Under the pieces are notes generated by a model. It was not told the DNA's origin and did not search any database. It saw only the letters and a list, made by a program, of their open reading frames with translations. Shown here piece by piece: positions 9,565 to 17,647 of a stretch of DNA of 64,000 nucleotides (within the stretch, counting starts at the first letter, position 1; the number at the start of each line of letters is the position of its first letter). Location: positions 26,513-90,512 of the forward strand of contig JASGJG010000032.1 in assembly GCA_049840835.1 (NCBI GenBank), read 5' to 3'. This DNA is from JANLTX01 sp049840835 (GTDB lineage Bacteria; Armatimonadota; Armatimonadia; Armatimonadales; Armatimonadaceae). Made by a program: the position numbers and the translations under genes.

Positions 9565-10986
9565 ATGGCACGGATTCTGGCACTGGACCTCGGCGCGGAG
9601 AGCGGACGCGGGGTAGTAGGGACGTTGGGCGATGATGGGCGATTGTCTTTGGAGGAAATCCACCGATTTCCCAATGGCCCGGTCCGCATGGGTAGTACCC
9701 AGTATTGGGACCTTCCCCGCCTGACAGCCGAGCTAGATACGGCTATTGAGAAGGCAGGTGAGGTTCAGAGCCTGGGAGTCGATACCTGGGGAGTAGATTT
9801 CGGCCTGATTGGCTCCAAGGGGGAATTGGTCGGCCTACCCGTGCACTATCGAGATGCCCGCACCAACGGGTTCATAGAAAAGGTCTTTGACCGAGTACCG
9901 CAGAGCGAGATTTTCGCGCAGACCGGTATTCAAACCATGCAGCTAAACACCCTGTTTCAGCTTGCCGCACTCTGTGAGACCTCTCCGAAGCTGATAGACG
10001 CCGCAGATAAGCTGCTGTTCATGCCAGACCTGCTGCACTACTTTCTGACCGGCGAGGCGAAGACCGAGTACACTATTGCCTCCACCAGCCAGCTTCTTGA
10101 TGCGAAAACAAGAGACTGGTCCGACTCTCTGTTTTCCGCGCTTGGCTTACCCCGCCAGCTATTTTCGACTCCAGTGCCCGAAGGGACACGCATTGGCGAG
10201 CGACGTGGTGTTCCGGTGATTGCGCCCGGCGGCCACGACACTGCCTGTGCTGTGGCCGCTGTGCCCGCCGAAGGCACTGGGTGGGCTTATCTTTCGAGTG
10301 GCACTTGGTCGCTGTTGGGATTAGAAGTACCTCAGCCAATTCTGACCCCAGACGCCGCTGCTGCCAATGTGACCAATGAAGGTGGCGTGGCAGGCACCAT
10401 TCGTCTGCTGAAAAATATTGGTGGACTCTGGCTGGTACAGGAGTGCCGCCGTGCCTGGGCACGCCTGGGAGATGAGCGCAGCTACGATAAACTCACCCGC
10501 CTGGCTGCCGAAGCGATGCCTCTGACTGCTGTGATAGACCCGGACCACCCCAGTCTGCTGGCTCCCACAGATATGCCCGCCGCTATCCGCCAGCTCTGCC
10601 TGGAAACCGGTCAGACCCCGCCAGAGGGCATCGGTGCCACCGTGCGCTGCTGCCTGGACTCCCTGGCCCTGAAATACCGCACCGTGCTGGACACACTGGA
10701 GCGCCTGAGCGGCCAGAAAGTCACTACACTCCATATTGTAGGTGGTGGCAGTCAGAACCGCCTGCTGAACCAGCTCGCCGCAGATGCTACGGGGCGCACC
10801 GTGATTGCCGGACCGATAGAGGCTACTGCCATTGGCAATGTCCTCTCTCAAGCGCTCGCTCTCGGACTTATCGGCTCCCTGGCAGAGCTTCGCGCCATTG
10901 TCCGCGCCTCGTTTCCTCTGGAAACCTACACCCCGGACCCGGCAATGACAGAGCGGTTCGCGGCACTCTCTGCATCCGGAAAATAG
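9565..10986 (+). CDS. rhaB: Rhamnulokinase
   Basis: An FGGY-family carbohydrate kinase of 473 aa that phosphorylates L-rhamnulose. The N-terminal phosphate-binding motif ILALDLGAESGRG and the sequence through HRFPNGPVRMGSTQYWD are specific to RhaB rather than xylulo- or glycerol kinases. The ADP-binding region (YLSSGTWSLLGLE, and IVGGGSQNRLLNQLAADATGR in two parts near 395) is intact. No rhamnose isomerase or aldolase is adjacent, so the rest of the pathway must lie elsewhere. The helical-repeat gene starts 2 bp downstream. Confidence 0.93.
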   Translation: MARILALDLGAESGRGVVGTLGDDGRLSLEEIHRFPNGPVRMGSTQYWDLPRLTAELDTAIEKAGEVQSLGVDTWGVDFGLIGSKGELVGLPVHYRDARTNGFIEKVFDRVPQSEIFAQTGIQTMQLNTLFQLAALCETSPKLIDAADKLLFMPDLLHYFLTGEAKTEYTIASTSQLLDAKTRDWSDSLFSALGLPRQLFSTPVPEGTRIGERRGVPVIAPGGHDTACAVAAVPAEGTGWAYLSSGTWSLLGLEVPQPILTPDAAAANVTNEGGVAGTIRLLKNIGGLWLVQECRRAWARLGDERSYDKLTRLAAEAMPLTAVIDPDHPSLLAPTDMPAAIRQLCLETGQTPPEGIGATVRCCLDSLALKYRTVLDTLERLSGQKVTTLHIVGGGSQNRLLNQLAADATGRTVIAGPIEATAIGNVLSQALALGLIGSLAELRAIVRASFPLETYTPDPAMTERFAALSASGK

Positions 10987-10988
10987 TC

Positions 10989-11831
10989 ATGGACGAGAAA
11001 GACGAGTTTGAAGACATACTTAACGAGTACGAAGACGCTCCCCCCGAACAACAAGAAAAACTCGGCTCACGCATTTTGAACCTGGCCGCACGCTGGGCGG
11101 CACAACGTCAAGCGACACCCAGAGATGCCATAGAAGCAGCGTTTCAGCAAGCGCAGGTAAGCCAGAACTGGCCTGAGGCAGAGCGATTGGTGCGGCAGCT
11201 TATCGCAATGAAGGAATCTCCTATCCAGAGCTATCGGGATTGGGATCAACTGTCTACTCTCTTCGAGCTTCAAGGCCGCATGGACGAAGCCTACGAAGCC
11301 TCTCTGGAATCCAATCGGGCCGCACGAGAATCGGATATGCGCCCACTTATTCTCAATGCATTGAGAACAGAGGTAGTCTGGGCTATTCAGCGGAATGAAG
11401 ACGAGCAGGCGCTGCAAAAGATCCAGGAAGGACTGGCACAAGCCCAGGAGGGTGGCTCTATGTATGCCCCCCACTCCGCTAGCTTTCTGGTGCAGTACGC
11501 ACGGATTCTCCTTAAGAGCGGCGACCTCAATGGAGCCAGCGCCCGCCTGGAAGAAGCCGATGCGATTCTTCAGCCGTACAGCGATTCCACATCCATGACA
11601 GGACCGCTTACCACTCTGGCAACCTGGTGGTCCACAACCGCACAGCTTCGCCTGAAGCGCTTTGACATCGCTGGTGCACATCAAGCAAACCGAATGGCCC
11701 TGGAGATTGGTCAACGAGTCTCGACCTTTCCTCAACTGGAGCCGTTGGTTCAGCAGAGTATTTCTCATCACACCCAGCAACGCTTCACGCAGATACAGAA
11801 TGAAATCGAGATGGCTACCCAGACTGAGTAG
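10989..11831 (+). CDS. Helical (TPR-like) repeat protein, function unknown
   Basis: A 280-aa cytoplasmic protein with no signal peptide and a very acidic N-terminus (MDEKDEFEDILNEYED). From about residue 65 it consists of helix pairs with TPR-like spacing (WPEAERLVRQLIAM, GRMDEAYEASLESNRAA, GDLNGASARLEEADAIL), ending in a helical tail. This is probably a protein-interaction scaffold. It begins 2 bp after rhaB and is likely cotranscribed, though nothing in it suggests a sugar-related role. Confidence 0.7.
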   Translation: MDEKDEFEDILNEYEDAPPEQQEKLGSRILNLAARWAAQRQATPRDAIEAAFQQAQVSQNWPEAERLVRQLIAMKESPIQSYRDWDQLSTLFELQGRMDEAYEASLESNRAARESDMRPLILNALRTEVVWAIQRNEDEQALQKIQEGLAQAQEGGSMYAPHSASFLVQYARILLKSGDLNGASARLEEADAILQPYSDSTSMTGPLTTLATWWSTTAQLRLKRFDIAGAHQANRMALEIGQRVSTFPQLEPLVQQSISHHTQQRFTQIQNEIEMATQTE

Positions 11832-11836
11832 CCACG

Positions 11837-12289
11837 CTACAGAACAGCCCTATAGAAGGTTTCAAAGCTGCTGCGCGTCGCATTGATTTCCTGGTGACAG
11901 ATAGCAGCAAGGTTCGGGTGGGACTGAGCCAGGGCTTCCAGGTAGGCTACAGCAGCACGGTAGGCAGGGCGTTCTAGTCGTTGCCAGACCGGGGTTTGAG
12001 TGATGACACCAGACCAGAACGAAACCGTTTTGGACAGGGGGAACTGGGTGGTATGGAAATGCTCGTGCACCAGTGTGGCAGCCGTGGCAACCGGGCCATC
12101 TGCCAGGGTTTCCGGCCCGATTCGGATGATGCCATTAAAGGATGTCGTACCCCGGTCGTCTATCGGCTCTAAGCGAAGCTTTCCCGACTCCCAGCGCTGG
12201 CGCAGATCCGCTCCCATACTCCCATATCCTGGCGTCTCTGTTACAAGAGCGATCGCCGCCAGAAGCAACTTCACGGCGTCAGGCGGCAT
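11837..12289 (-). CDS. Putative zinc metallopeptidase-like protein (HEHFH motif)
   Basis: A 150-aa protein with no recognised family. It contains an HExxH-type site, LVHEHFHTTQFPLSK, at about residues 88-102, compatible with zinc binding, and a further glutamate near the C-terminus (CHQEINATRS). The small size and lack of a signal peptide argue for a minimal gluzincin-like fold or a structural zinc site. It is the third gene of a minus-strand operon; its start overlaps the upstream PPC-domain gene by 11 nt. Confidence 0.55.
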   Translation of the reverse strand: MPPDAVKLLLAAIALVTETPGYGSMGADLRQRWESGKLRLEPIDDRGTTSFNGIIRIGPETLADGPVATAATLVHEHFHTTQFPLSKTVSFWSGVITQTPVWQRLERPAYRAAVAYLEALAQSHPNLAAICHQEINATRSSFETFYRAVL

Positions 12290-12665
12290 CGGTAGTGAGC
12301 TCCAGATAGCCTGTATTCGGGTCTGGCTTACGGTGCAGAGGAGTAGTGAGTGGCGCGATTAGAATCTCTGCCGTGGTGCGAATGATGCATCCGGGCAATA
12401 CATGCCCACCCAGCACCTGCCCCACTGTATTTGCGATACTGGCGTGCAGATGCGAGCCATCTGAGGTCAGGGTGCCAGCCAGAGTTAAAAGCTCCAGGTC
12501 CCCTATCCACTCGGTCGCTTCGGAGCACCCTGCCAAGCGCAGCCTTGCTACAGTAAGAGACCCGATGCCGGAAAGCACAAACGCGCCGGGCCAGTTCTGC
12601 TCCGCCCGAAGATTATCCAGGGCTGCCCGCAAGTCATTTCCGGGATTCAGCCGTATAGGAATCAT
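12279..12665 (-). CDS. PPC/DUF296-domain protein
   Basis: A 128-aa protein spanning a single PPC (plants and prokaryotes conserved) domain. The pattern LxxGxDLRAALDNLRAEQN, then FVLSGIGSLTVARLRL, then HLHASIANTVGQVLGGHVLPGC, is typical of DUF296 proteins, whose plant relatives carry AT-hooks. The conserved histidines of the second motif (H-x-H, and H in GGHV) are present and may bind a metal. It overlaps the neighbouring genes on both sides (4 nt upstream, 11 nt downstream), so the three genes are translationally coupled. Confidence 0.8.
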   Translation of the reverse strand: MIPIRLNPGNDLRAALDNLRAEQNWPGAFVLSGIGSLTVARLRLAGCSEATEWIGDLELLTLAGTLTSDGSHLHASIANTVGQVLGGHVLPGCIIRTTAEILIAPLTTPLHRKPDPNTGYLELTTDAA

Positions 12666-13414
12666 TTTGAGGAGGCAGGAGGTGGGGTTGGCTCTAAAGA
12701 CTGCTTGGCCCAGCCGTTTTCGGGGTCATCTTTCAATGCCTTCTTGTACCAGCCGCGCGCCACCTTACTATCGTTGCCCTCTTCCGCCATACGCCCCAGG
12801 CTGGAATAGGCGCGCGCCCGGCTGGGTCCGGCAGGGAGCTTCTCCGATGCGAGGGCAAAGAGCTTCTTCGCCTCGGTTCGGTCGCCATTTACAATCACAA
12901 TCGTACCGAGAGCCAGGGCGGCTTCGCCCTGAGTCTCAGGAGCCTTTAGCGCCACGGTATAGTCTTCTGCGGCTGCTTTTACATCTACACCCTTGAGATA
13001 GTTATAGTCTGCGCGCAGTAACGCCGCCTGCGGGGTTTTCAGGTCTTTCAGAAGCGCCAGGGCTTCTTTGTCTTTCGCCAACGCAAGGAGAGAGGCCGCC
13101 TGATAGTACGCTGCTTCCGGGTCTCCCTGCAGTTTGCCCAGAGTGGCGATAGCCGGCTCGTATCCCCCGGCGTTGTAATAGGCCAATCCGAGCGCTTTCA
13201 GAGCTACTTTATCGCCTGGCTTCTTTGCGGATTCGGTCTCAAGCTGATCCACGCTTTTTCCGCCGGTGGGTGCCGTGAGGCGGCGTGCAATCGTAGAAAA
13301 CGGATTGGGTGCGGCTGGGGCAGCCGTACTATCGGCAGTAGACACGGGTGTACCGCTCTGTGGCGTGCAGCCAGACAGTAGCGCAACAATGGCGAGCAAG
13401 GCAAAGACTCTCAC
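12662..13414 (-). CDS. TPR-repeat lipoprotein
   Basis: A 250-aa protein. Residues 1-16 form a lipoprotein signal with lipobox LLSGC (Cys16). A Ser/Ala/Pro-rich linker follows to about residue 50. After that come tandem TPR-like helix pairs (ALGLAYYNAGGYEPAIATL, AYSSLGRMAEEGNDSKVARGWYKKAL) and a Pro/Ser-rich tail. This suggests a membrane-tethered scaffold facing the periplasm. It is the first gene of the three-gene minus-strand operon, and its stop overlaps the PPC gene start (ATGA). Confidence 0.8.
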   Translation of the reverse strand: MRVFALLAIVALLSGCTPQSGTPVSTADSTAAPAAPNPFSTIARRLTAPTGGKSVDQLETESAKKPGDKVALKALGLAYYNAGGYEPAIATLGKLQGDPEAAYYQAASLLALAKDKEALALLKDLKTPQAALLRADYNYLKGVDVKAAAEDYTVALKAPETQGEAALALGTIVIVNGDRTEAKKLFALASEKLPAGPSRARAYSSLGRMAEEGNDSKVARGWYKKALKDDPENGWAKQSLEPTPPPASSK

Positions 13415-13444
13415 GCCCGTATGGTACCAGAGGTATTCCGAACT

Positions 13445-14146
13445 CTACCAACAGGCAGACGTTCCCGCGAGCAGGTTCGGCAGAGTCTGTGGCGAGTCTT
13501 TGCGGAACTTGGCGTGACCATCTGCGAACATCACTACCGAGCCATCGTGATGCCTGGTGCTGACTACATTGCCTACCGGCAGGTTGAAAAAGCCATCGTC
13601 GGTACCAAAGCGCCCTCCGCCGTCTTCGCGGGCTTCTTCTAGCAATAGAGCACGCTCAGCGGGCGCATCTATGGCAGCCAGCGCTCGGCCACGATTGTAA
13701 CCGGCGGTGAACGGTGGCTGAATCAGACAGCCATTGTAGGCGTAGGAGTTACCGCTCCGTCGCCCATCCCCATCTGAGGGGCAGACGAAAATCTGCACGT
13801 TCTTGATATAGGACATCAGCGCCCCACGCTTGGGGTCGTAGCTATTCGGTGTCTCAAAAGCGGGAAATGCGGTGTAGTAGATCCAGCCGCCACTCTGCCC
13901 GATTCCTGCGCTGCCATCGGTGACTCCCGGCATACTCTCATCGTAGTCCTGGGTGTACATCTGAATCGCCGTGCCGAGCTGTTTCATATTGCTCAGGCAG
14001 GCCGTCTGGCGCGCTTTCTCTCGGGCTTGCGAAAACACGGGAAAGAGAATGGCAGCCAGAAGGGCGATGATAGCTATCACTACCAGAAGCTCGATTAATG
14101 TAAAAGCCGTTGCACGGCCAAAGGCTCGCCTGGTTTCCATGTGCAA
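13445..14146 (-). CDS. DUF1559-type prepilin-like protein (type II secretion/pseudopilin)
   Basis: A 233-aa protein with a type IV prepilin N-terminus: a short leader, then FTLIELLVVIAIIALLAAILFP as one hydrophobic helix starting near residue 16. This is followed by SQAREKARQTACLSNMKQLG, a hallmark of DUF1559-like proteins abundant in Armatimonadota and Planctomycetota. The C-terminal H-x-DG signature is present (RHHDGSVVMFADGHAKF). It would be processed by prepilin peptidase and assembled in or secreted through a pseudopilus. It is a monocistronic minus-strand gene and the best phylum-level clue in the window. Confidence 0.92.
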   Translation of the reverse strand: MHMETRRAFGRATAFTLIELLVVIAIIALLAAILFPVFSQAREKARQTACLSNMKQLGTAIQMYTQDYDESMPGVTDGSAGIGQSGGWIYYTAFPAFETPNSYDPKRGALMSYIKNVQIFVCPSDGDGRRSGNSYAYNGCLIQPPFTAGYNRGRALAAIDAPAERALLLEEAREDGGGRFGTDDGFFNLPVGNVVSTRHHDGSVVMFADGHAKFRKDSPQTLPNLLAGTSACW

Positions 14147-14197
14147 TAGACTCCTGGCGACCAGGATTGGTTACGCAACGGGTACACTCAAAATCCG

Positions 14198-14701
14198 ATG
14201 CCCAATATCGTTGCCCTTTGTGGAAGCCTGCGCCAGCGCTCCAGTAATCGGGAGGCATTGCTGGCTGTGGCTCTGATAGAGCCGGGAGTCACTCTCTACC
14301 CGTTGGATGCCCTTCCCCCCTTCAACGCCGACCTGGATGGGAATGAGCCAGAAACTGTGAAAGCGTTTCAGGCGGCTCTGGCAGCGGCAGACGCGGTGAT
14401 TATCTGTAGCCCGGAGTACGCGCACGGTATCTCGGGGGTTCTGAAAAATGCGCTGGACTGGGTGGTTTCCAGCGGGGAGCTATTTGAGAAACCGATGGGG
14501 ACGATCAACACGTCACCCCACTCGCACCATGCCATGGATTCCCTACACGAGATTCTAAAGACTATGGGCACGGCACTGCAGCCAGACGCCTGTATCGCGC
14601 TCTCGCTCCGGGGAGCGAATCTGGATGCCGAGGGGATTGCGAAGCACCCGGAGCATGCCACGGAGATCCGCCGCATGCTCCAGGCGCTGCCAGTTAGTTG
14701 A
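14198..14701 (+). CDS. NADPH-dependent FMN reductase family protein
   Basis: A 167-aa flavodoxin-fold oxidoreductase. The FMN phosphate-binding loop is ALCGSLRQRSSNREAL at the N-terminus. The second family motif, SPEYAHGISGVLKNALDWV, lies at about residues 70-88. Members reduce FMN, quinones, azo dyes or chromate using NADPH. The 3' end overlaps the convergent gene (stop at 14694) by 8 nt. Confidence 0.9.
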   Translation: MPNIVALCGSLRQRSSNREALLAVALIEPGVTLYPLDALPPFNADLDGNEPETVKAFQAALAAADAVIICSPEYAHGISGVLKNALDWVVSSGELFEKPMGTINTSPHSHHAMDSLHEILKTMGTALQPDACIALSLRGANLDAEGIAKHPEHATEIRRMLQALPVS

Positions 14702-15149
14702 AGGGTTTCACTAAACCGGCAACTTTCCACCCATCGGGGCTGGGTGTTAGCCAGGCTCTCAGATACTCATTGTCACAGTTGATGAGCACGGTGACAAAGC
14801 CTGAGTCACGCTGCTCAACAGCCTGAACCGTGAAATCGGGCCAGGCACGCAGGTGAGTCAGCCGGCGGCCAACCACTTCCCCATCCAGGGTAGTTTCCCA
14901 GCGCGTCCACGCTGGTGTATAGGTAGCCTTCTGCTGCTCCGCTCCCCGAAGGGTGCGGTAGCGAAGTATTACCTCTTTTAGCTCGCGCCGAAGCGCGAGG
15001 GTATCCCGATTCTTCCCTGTGGAGGCAACCGGGGCTGCAGGAGTAGGGACCATGGCCTGATCGTGCCGAATGTTCCATGCCCGTATCAGCAAGGCTACTA
15101 AGAGTAGACAGGCGATAGGCAGGAGCGCGGATAGCCCGGCACGGCGCAT
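14694..15149 (-). CDS. Single-pass membrane protein of unknown function
   Basis: I chose the ATG at 15147-15149 (MRRAGLSALLP), 7 bp after the preceding gene's stop, because codons upstream overlap that gene and look non-coding. This gives 151 aa with an N-terminal membrane segment (about residues 5-24), a charged linker, and a C-terminal globular part with strand-rich WETTLDGEVVGRR and GWKVAGLVKPF. It is the last gene of the sigma-factor operon. The family is unrecognised; an exported, membrane-tethered domain facing the periplasm is likely. Confidence 0.65.
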   Translation of the reverse strand: MRRAGLSALLPIACLLLVALLIRAWNIRHDQAMVPTPAAPVASTGKNRDTLALRRELKEVILRYRTLRGAEQQKATYTPAWTRWETTLDGEVVGRRLTHLRAWPDFTVQAVEQRDSGFVTVLINCDNEYLRAWLTPSPDGWKVAGLVKPFN

Positions 15150-15156
15150 GGCTGTG

Positions 15157-15933
15157 TTACTCCCCGTTTCCCTCTCCGTTTTTAGGTGGTCTTGGTGTGT
15201 GGAACTCTCCCACGTTCGACTCACATCGCGCATCCAGGTAATCCAGAATTTCCTGGGATGCGACAGTTTCTCCGACATTGACATAAGCAGCTATTTTCTC
15301 CTGAACTAGCGCTACGGGTACATCCTCGTCGAAGACCGTCTCCCCAATGTTGACATACAAGCTATCTGGCTTGAGGTAACTCAGATACCCTGGTGTGACT
15401 CGTTTCTCTCCCATGTTTCGTATGATGCTCCCACCTGTTTTGGGAAGGGCTACCGAGACTCCGGTATGCTCCATACGCCCGGTCAGCGCTCCTATGACAC
15501 TCTTGGGCGCCATAAGAATTCCGGTAAGCCGGAGTCGAGCGAGCTTCTGGTTCACCTGCTCTACAGTAACGTCTTCCCCAATGGAGAGAATGCCGACGAT
15601 GATGAGCTTCTGGCCATCGGCCATGCCATCAAATGCGGCGCCATCCAGCTCGACGGACGGACCAACGAGCATCTTCTCATCCATGTCTACTTCCAGAACC
15701 GAGCCCACGTTTTCCATGGAGACTCCGCTCAGATGAGTACGAGACTCAGGACTGACTAGCACAGTTCCGGTATTTTTCACTTTCTGTAGAGTACTTATCG
15801 CCTCCGGAGTTGCGCCTCTTAAATCCAGGGTGCCAACATTTTCGACAACTGGCCCTGGTACACCGATCACATGACCGCTGTTCGTGGCGCCCGCCGGGGC
15901 TTCCGTTGTCTCACTTACTTGTTCTTCCATCAT
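15157..15933 (-). CDS. Repeat protein with NVG/IG motifs, possible beta-solenoid; unknown function
   Basis: The start at 15933 (MMEEQVSETTEAP) follows a GGATAGG ribosome-binding site and leaves 2 bp after the upstream gene. The protein of about 258 aa is built from internal repeats. Each has a strand segment with NVG, NTG or VGI-type turns, then an acidic DVTVEQVNQKL-like helix of about 12 residues, then another strand ending in a Gly turn. Such alternation resembles a short solenoid or shell-like assembly. No signal peptide or membrane segment is visible. It sits in an operon with an ECF sigma factor and a membrane protein. I do not recognise a named family. Confidence 0.6.
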   Translation of the reverse strand: MMEEQVSETTEAPAGATNSGHVIGVPGPVVENVGTLDLRGATPEAISTLQKVKNTGTVLVSPESRTHLSGVSMENVGSVLEVDMDEKMLVGPSVELDGAAFDGMADGQKLIIVGILSIGEDVTVEQVNQKLARLRLTGILMAPKSVIGALTGRMEHTGVSVALPKTGGSIIRNMGEKRVTPGYLSYLKPDSLYVNIGETVFDEDVPVALVQEKIAAYVNVGETVASQEILDYLDARCESNVGEFHTPRPPKNGEGNGE

Positions 15934-15935
15934 TC

Positions 15936-16163
15936 CTATCCTTTCGATAACAGAGTTTGCGCCGCTCGTCTGGCAGCGCGAGAGCACTTCAGGGTGGCAT
16001 CTAGCTGCTCCTGAGAGTCTTTAATGGCCCGAAAAACAACCCGCCAGAGCCGGGCGTCGTCTTCTGCTTTGCGCCGTGCAAAATCGGCGGTCAGGTGCGC
16101 TCGGTCGCTCTCACTCAGCGTGAGAGCGCGGCTCAAAGCGTTGGTCAGTTCATCGTCGGTCAT
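15936..16163 (-). CDS. Small helical protein in sigma-factor operon
   Basis: A predicted 75-aa, highly charged, all-helical protein (MTDDELTNALSRALTLSESDRAHL...). I prefer the ATG at 16161-16163, which lies 2 bp after the sigma gene and has a GGAGG-like site upstream; a GTG four codons earlier is the alternative. Its position directly after an ECF sigma gene is where a cytoplasmic anti-sigma factor would be expected. It lacks a recognisable zinc-binding HxxxCxxC motif, so that role is only inferred. Confidence 0.6.
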   Translation of the reverse strand: MTDDELTNALSRALTLSESDRAHLTADFARRKAEDDARLWRVVFRAIKDSQEQLDATLKCSRAARRAAQTLLSKG

Positions 16164-16165
16164 GG

Positions 16166-16636
16166 TTATTTCCACCCCTCCAGAGCACGCTCCAGCTTCT
16201 GTCGGGCCTCCCCCAGTCGCCGCCGCACAGTGCCGGGCGGTAGGTCTAGAAGCTGGCCGATCTCGCTGGAGTCACAGCCCTCGAAGTAGCGCAGCACGAT
16301 TAGCTCGCGCTCTTGCTCGCTTAGCGCCTGAAGCGCCCGAAGTACATCTAATTTGAGTGCGGTATCCGGCAGCGGAGCGCAGAGCGCCTGCGGCAGCTCT
16401 CCCTCATCGGGAGTACGTCGCCAGGCTTCTATAGCGCGGTGCCGCAGAGAGACTAGTAGCCAGGCACGCTGCGCCATGTCATCGCGCTCTCGCAGGGAAT
16501 CAAAGGCACGCCACGCCCGGAGCATGGTCTCCTGCACCAGATCATCTGCCCGGTCCGCCGCGCCGACTCGTGCCAGCGCCATAGCCCGTATCAGGGATAG
16601 ATGTCGCTGGTAGAATCTGTCAAACGCGTCGTCCAT
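16166..16636 (-). CDS. ECF-subfamily RNA polymerase sigma factor
   Basis: A 156-aa protein. Region 2 spans about residues 8-75, with the core-binding DDLVQETMLRAWRAFDSL. Region 4 spans about 95-150, with LSEQERELIVLRYFEGCDSSEIGQLLDLPPGTVRRRLGEAR in pieces forming the helix-turn-helix. It leads a four-gene minus-strand operon (sigma, small helical protein, repeat protein, membrane protein) with gaps of 2-7 bp. A hairpin-rich region lies upstream. Confidence 0.9.
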   Translation of the reverse strand: MDDAFDRFYQRHLSLIRAMALARVGAADRADDLVQETMLRAWRAFDSLRERDDMAQRAWLLVSLRHRAIEAWRRTPDEGELPQALCAPLPDTALKLDVLRALQALSEQERELIVLRYFEGCDSSEIGQLLDLPPGTVRRRLGEARQKLERALEGWK

Positions 16637-16693
16637 TGCACTCTCACCCTATAACACGAGAGGAAGCAGGGAAAGTGTTCGGAAAAGTTATCA

Positions 16694-16743
16694 ATATGCC
16701 CCCTATCCCCCAATAATGGGGGCACTAGAAAATAGGGGCATAA
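16694..16743. repeat. Nested hairpin of G/C runs between sigma operon and methyltransferase
   Basis: An outer ATGCCCC..TAT / ATA..GGGGCAT stem (16696-16706 with 16732-16741) encloses an inner CCCCC-AATAAT-GGGGG hairpin. It lies in the gap 16637-16758. A related sequence beginning GATATGCCCCC and containing TAATGGGGG occurs at 61326-61358, so this is an interspersed element rather than a simple terminator. Confidence 0.55.
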
Positions 16744-16758
16744 GCGTAACGAGTGCCG

Positions 16759-17607
16759 CTACAGCTTCTCAGCAGTCACGCCGAAGGCAGTGGGGGCCGG
16801 GGCTACTTTTGTAAAGCCCGCTTCTTTCAGGCGCTTGATAACCCCGGTAGTAGTAGAGGCGCCCGTGCGGCTATCCGGGTCGCCGATGTAGTGGAATAGC
16901 TTTCCGCGACGGCGCAGAATTCGATAGAGCCGACGATAGAACTCGCCGGAGTAGAGCTGACCTCCCAGACTCAGGGTTGGCGGGTCGTGGAGGATTGCGG
17001 AGAATGACTCATCGGGATAGTCCTGCACAACATCGTAGCTATCTCCTACACGGGTTTCCAGATTGGGGAGTGTGAACAGCCCCTCAGACCAGGGATTGCC
17101 CCGGCAGATCTCGTGGGCGGCAGGGTCCCACTCCACCGTCGTCACGTTCGCTCCGGCGCGTGCCAGCCCCAGCGCGGTGTAACCGAGCCCGGTAGCGGTA
17201 TCTAATGCACGACCTGCTACTCGGCCCAGTGCCTTAAGCTTCTCCTGGGTATCTTTTTCGGGGTCGGTACCTTTAATCCGATGCATCGGAATTCCGGATA
17301 CCAGCATGGTGGGTGGACCGGCTTCCGTGGCGCGAAGACTGTAGTAGCGCTTTGTGGCCTCGGAGAACGCTCGTATCGGGGTCGCTGAGCCATCAGGGGC
17401 AATAGTAAAGCACCCATGTTCGCTCTCGGCGATTTCTATAAGCGTTTCCCAGGGTACAGCGGGGGTGTCGGGAAATATTGCCCCGGTATCGGTCAGGGTA
17501 GCGATACAGAGGGATCGGTTCAGGTCTGGAGAGACTTCTATTTCCGAAAGTCCATCGCGACGGGCCGCGAGCAAGGGAACGGCGGCGTAACAGGAGAGAG
17601 TGAGCAT
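16759..17607 (-). CDS. Class I SAM-dependent methyltransferase (COG2521-like)
   Basis: A 282-aa protein. SAM motif I is RALDTATGLGYTALGLARAG at about residue 132, followed by VTTVEWDP (motif II acidic residue) and the catalytic-type SAILHDPPTLSLGG (motif IV, DPP). The length and the HDPP motif match a predicted methyltransferase group best known from archaea. Its DPP motif resembles those of N-methyltransferases acting on bases or amino groups. It is monocistronic on the minus strand. The substrate is unknown. Confidence 0.75.
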   Translation of the reverse strand: MLTLSCYAAVPLLAARRDGLSEIEVSPDLNRSLCIATLTDTGAIFPDTPAVPWETLIEIAESEHGCFTIAPDGSATPIRAFSEATKRYYSLRATEAGPPTMLVSGIPMHRIKGTDPEKDTQEKLKALGRVAGRALDTATGLGYTALGLARAGANVTTVEWDPAAHEICRGNPWSEGLFTLPNLETRVGDSYDVVQDYPDESFSAILHDPPTLSLGGQLYSGEFYRRLYRILRRRGKLFHYIGDPDSRTGASTTTGVIKRLKEAGFTKVAPAPTAFGVTAEKL

Positions 17608-17647
17608 TACGGTAAAAAGTTATCTAGTTTCCCGGCGTGACCGCCGA

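Noticed and set aside
11067..11780. 237-codon open frame on the minus strand
   Set aside because: Antisense shadow of the helical-repeat gene; no coherent domain.
12346..12996. 216-codon plus-strand open frame
   Set aside because: Antisense to the PPC and lipoprotein genes; Arg/Pro/Ser-rich low-complexity translation typical of shadows.
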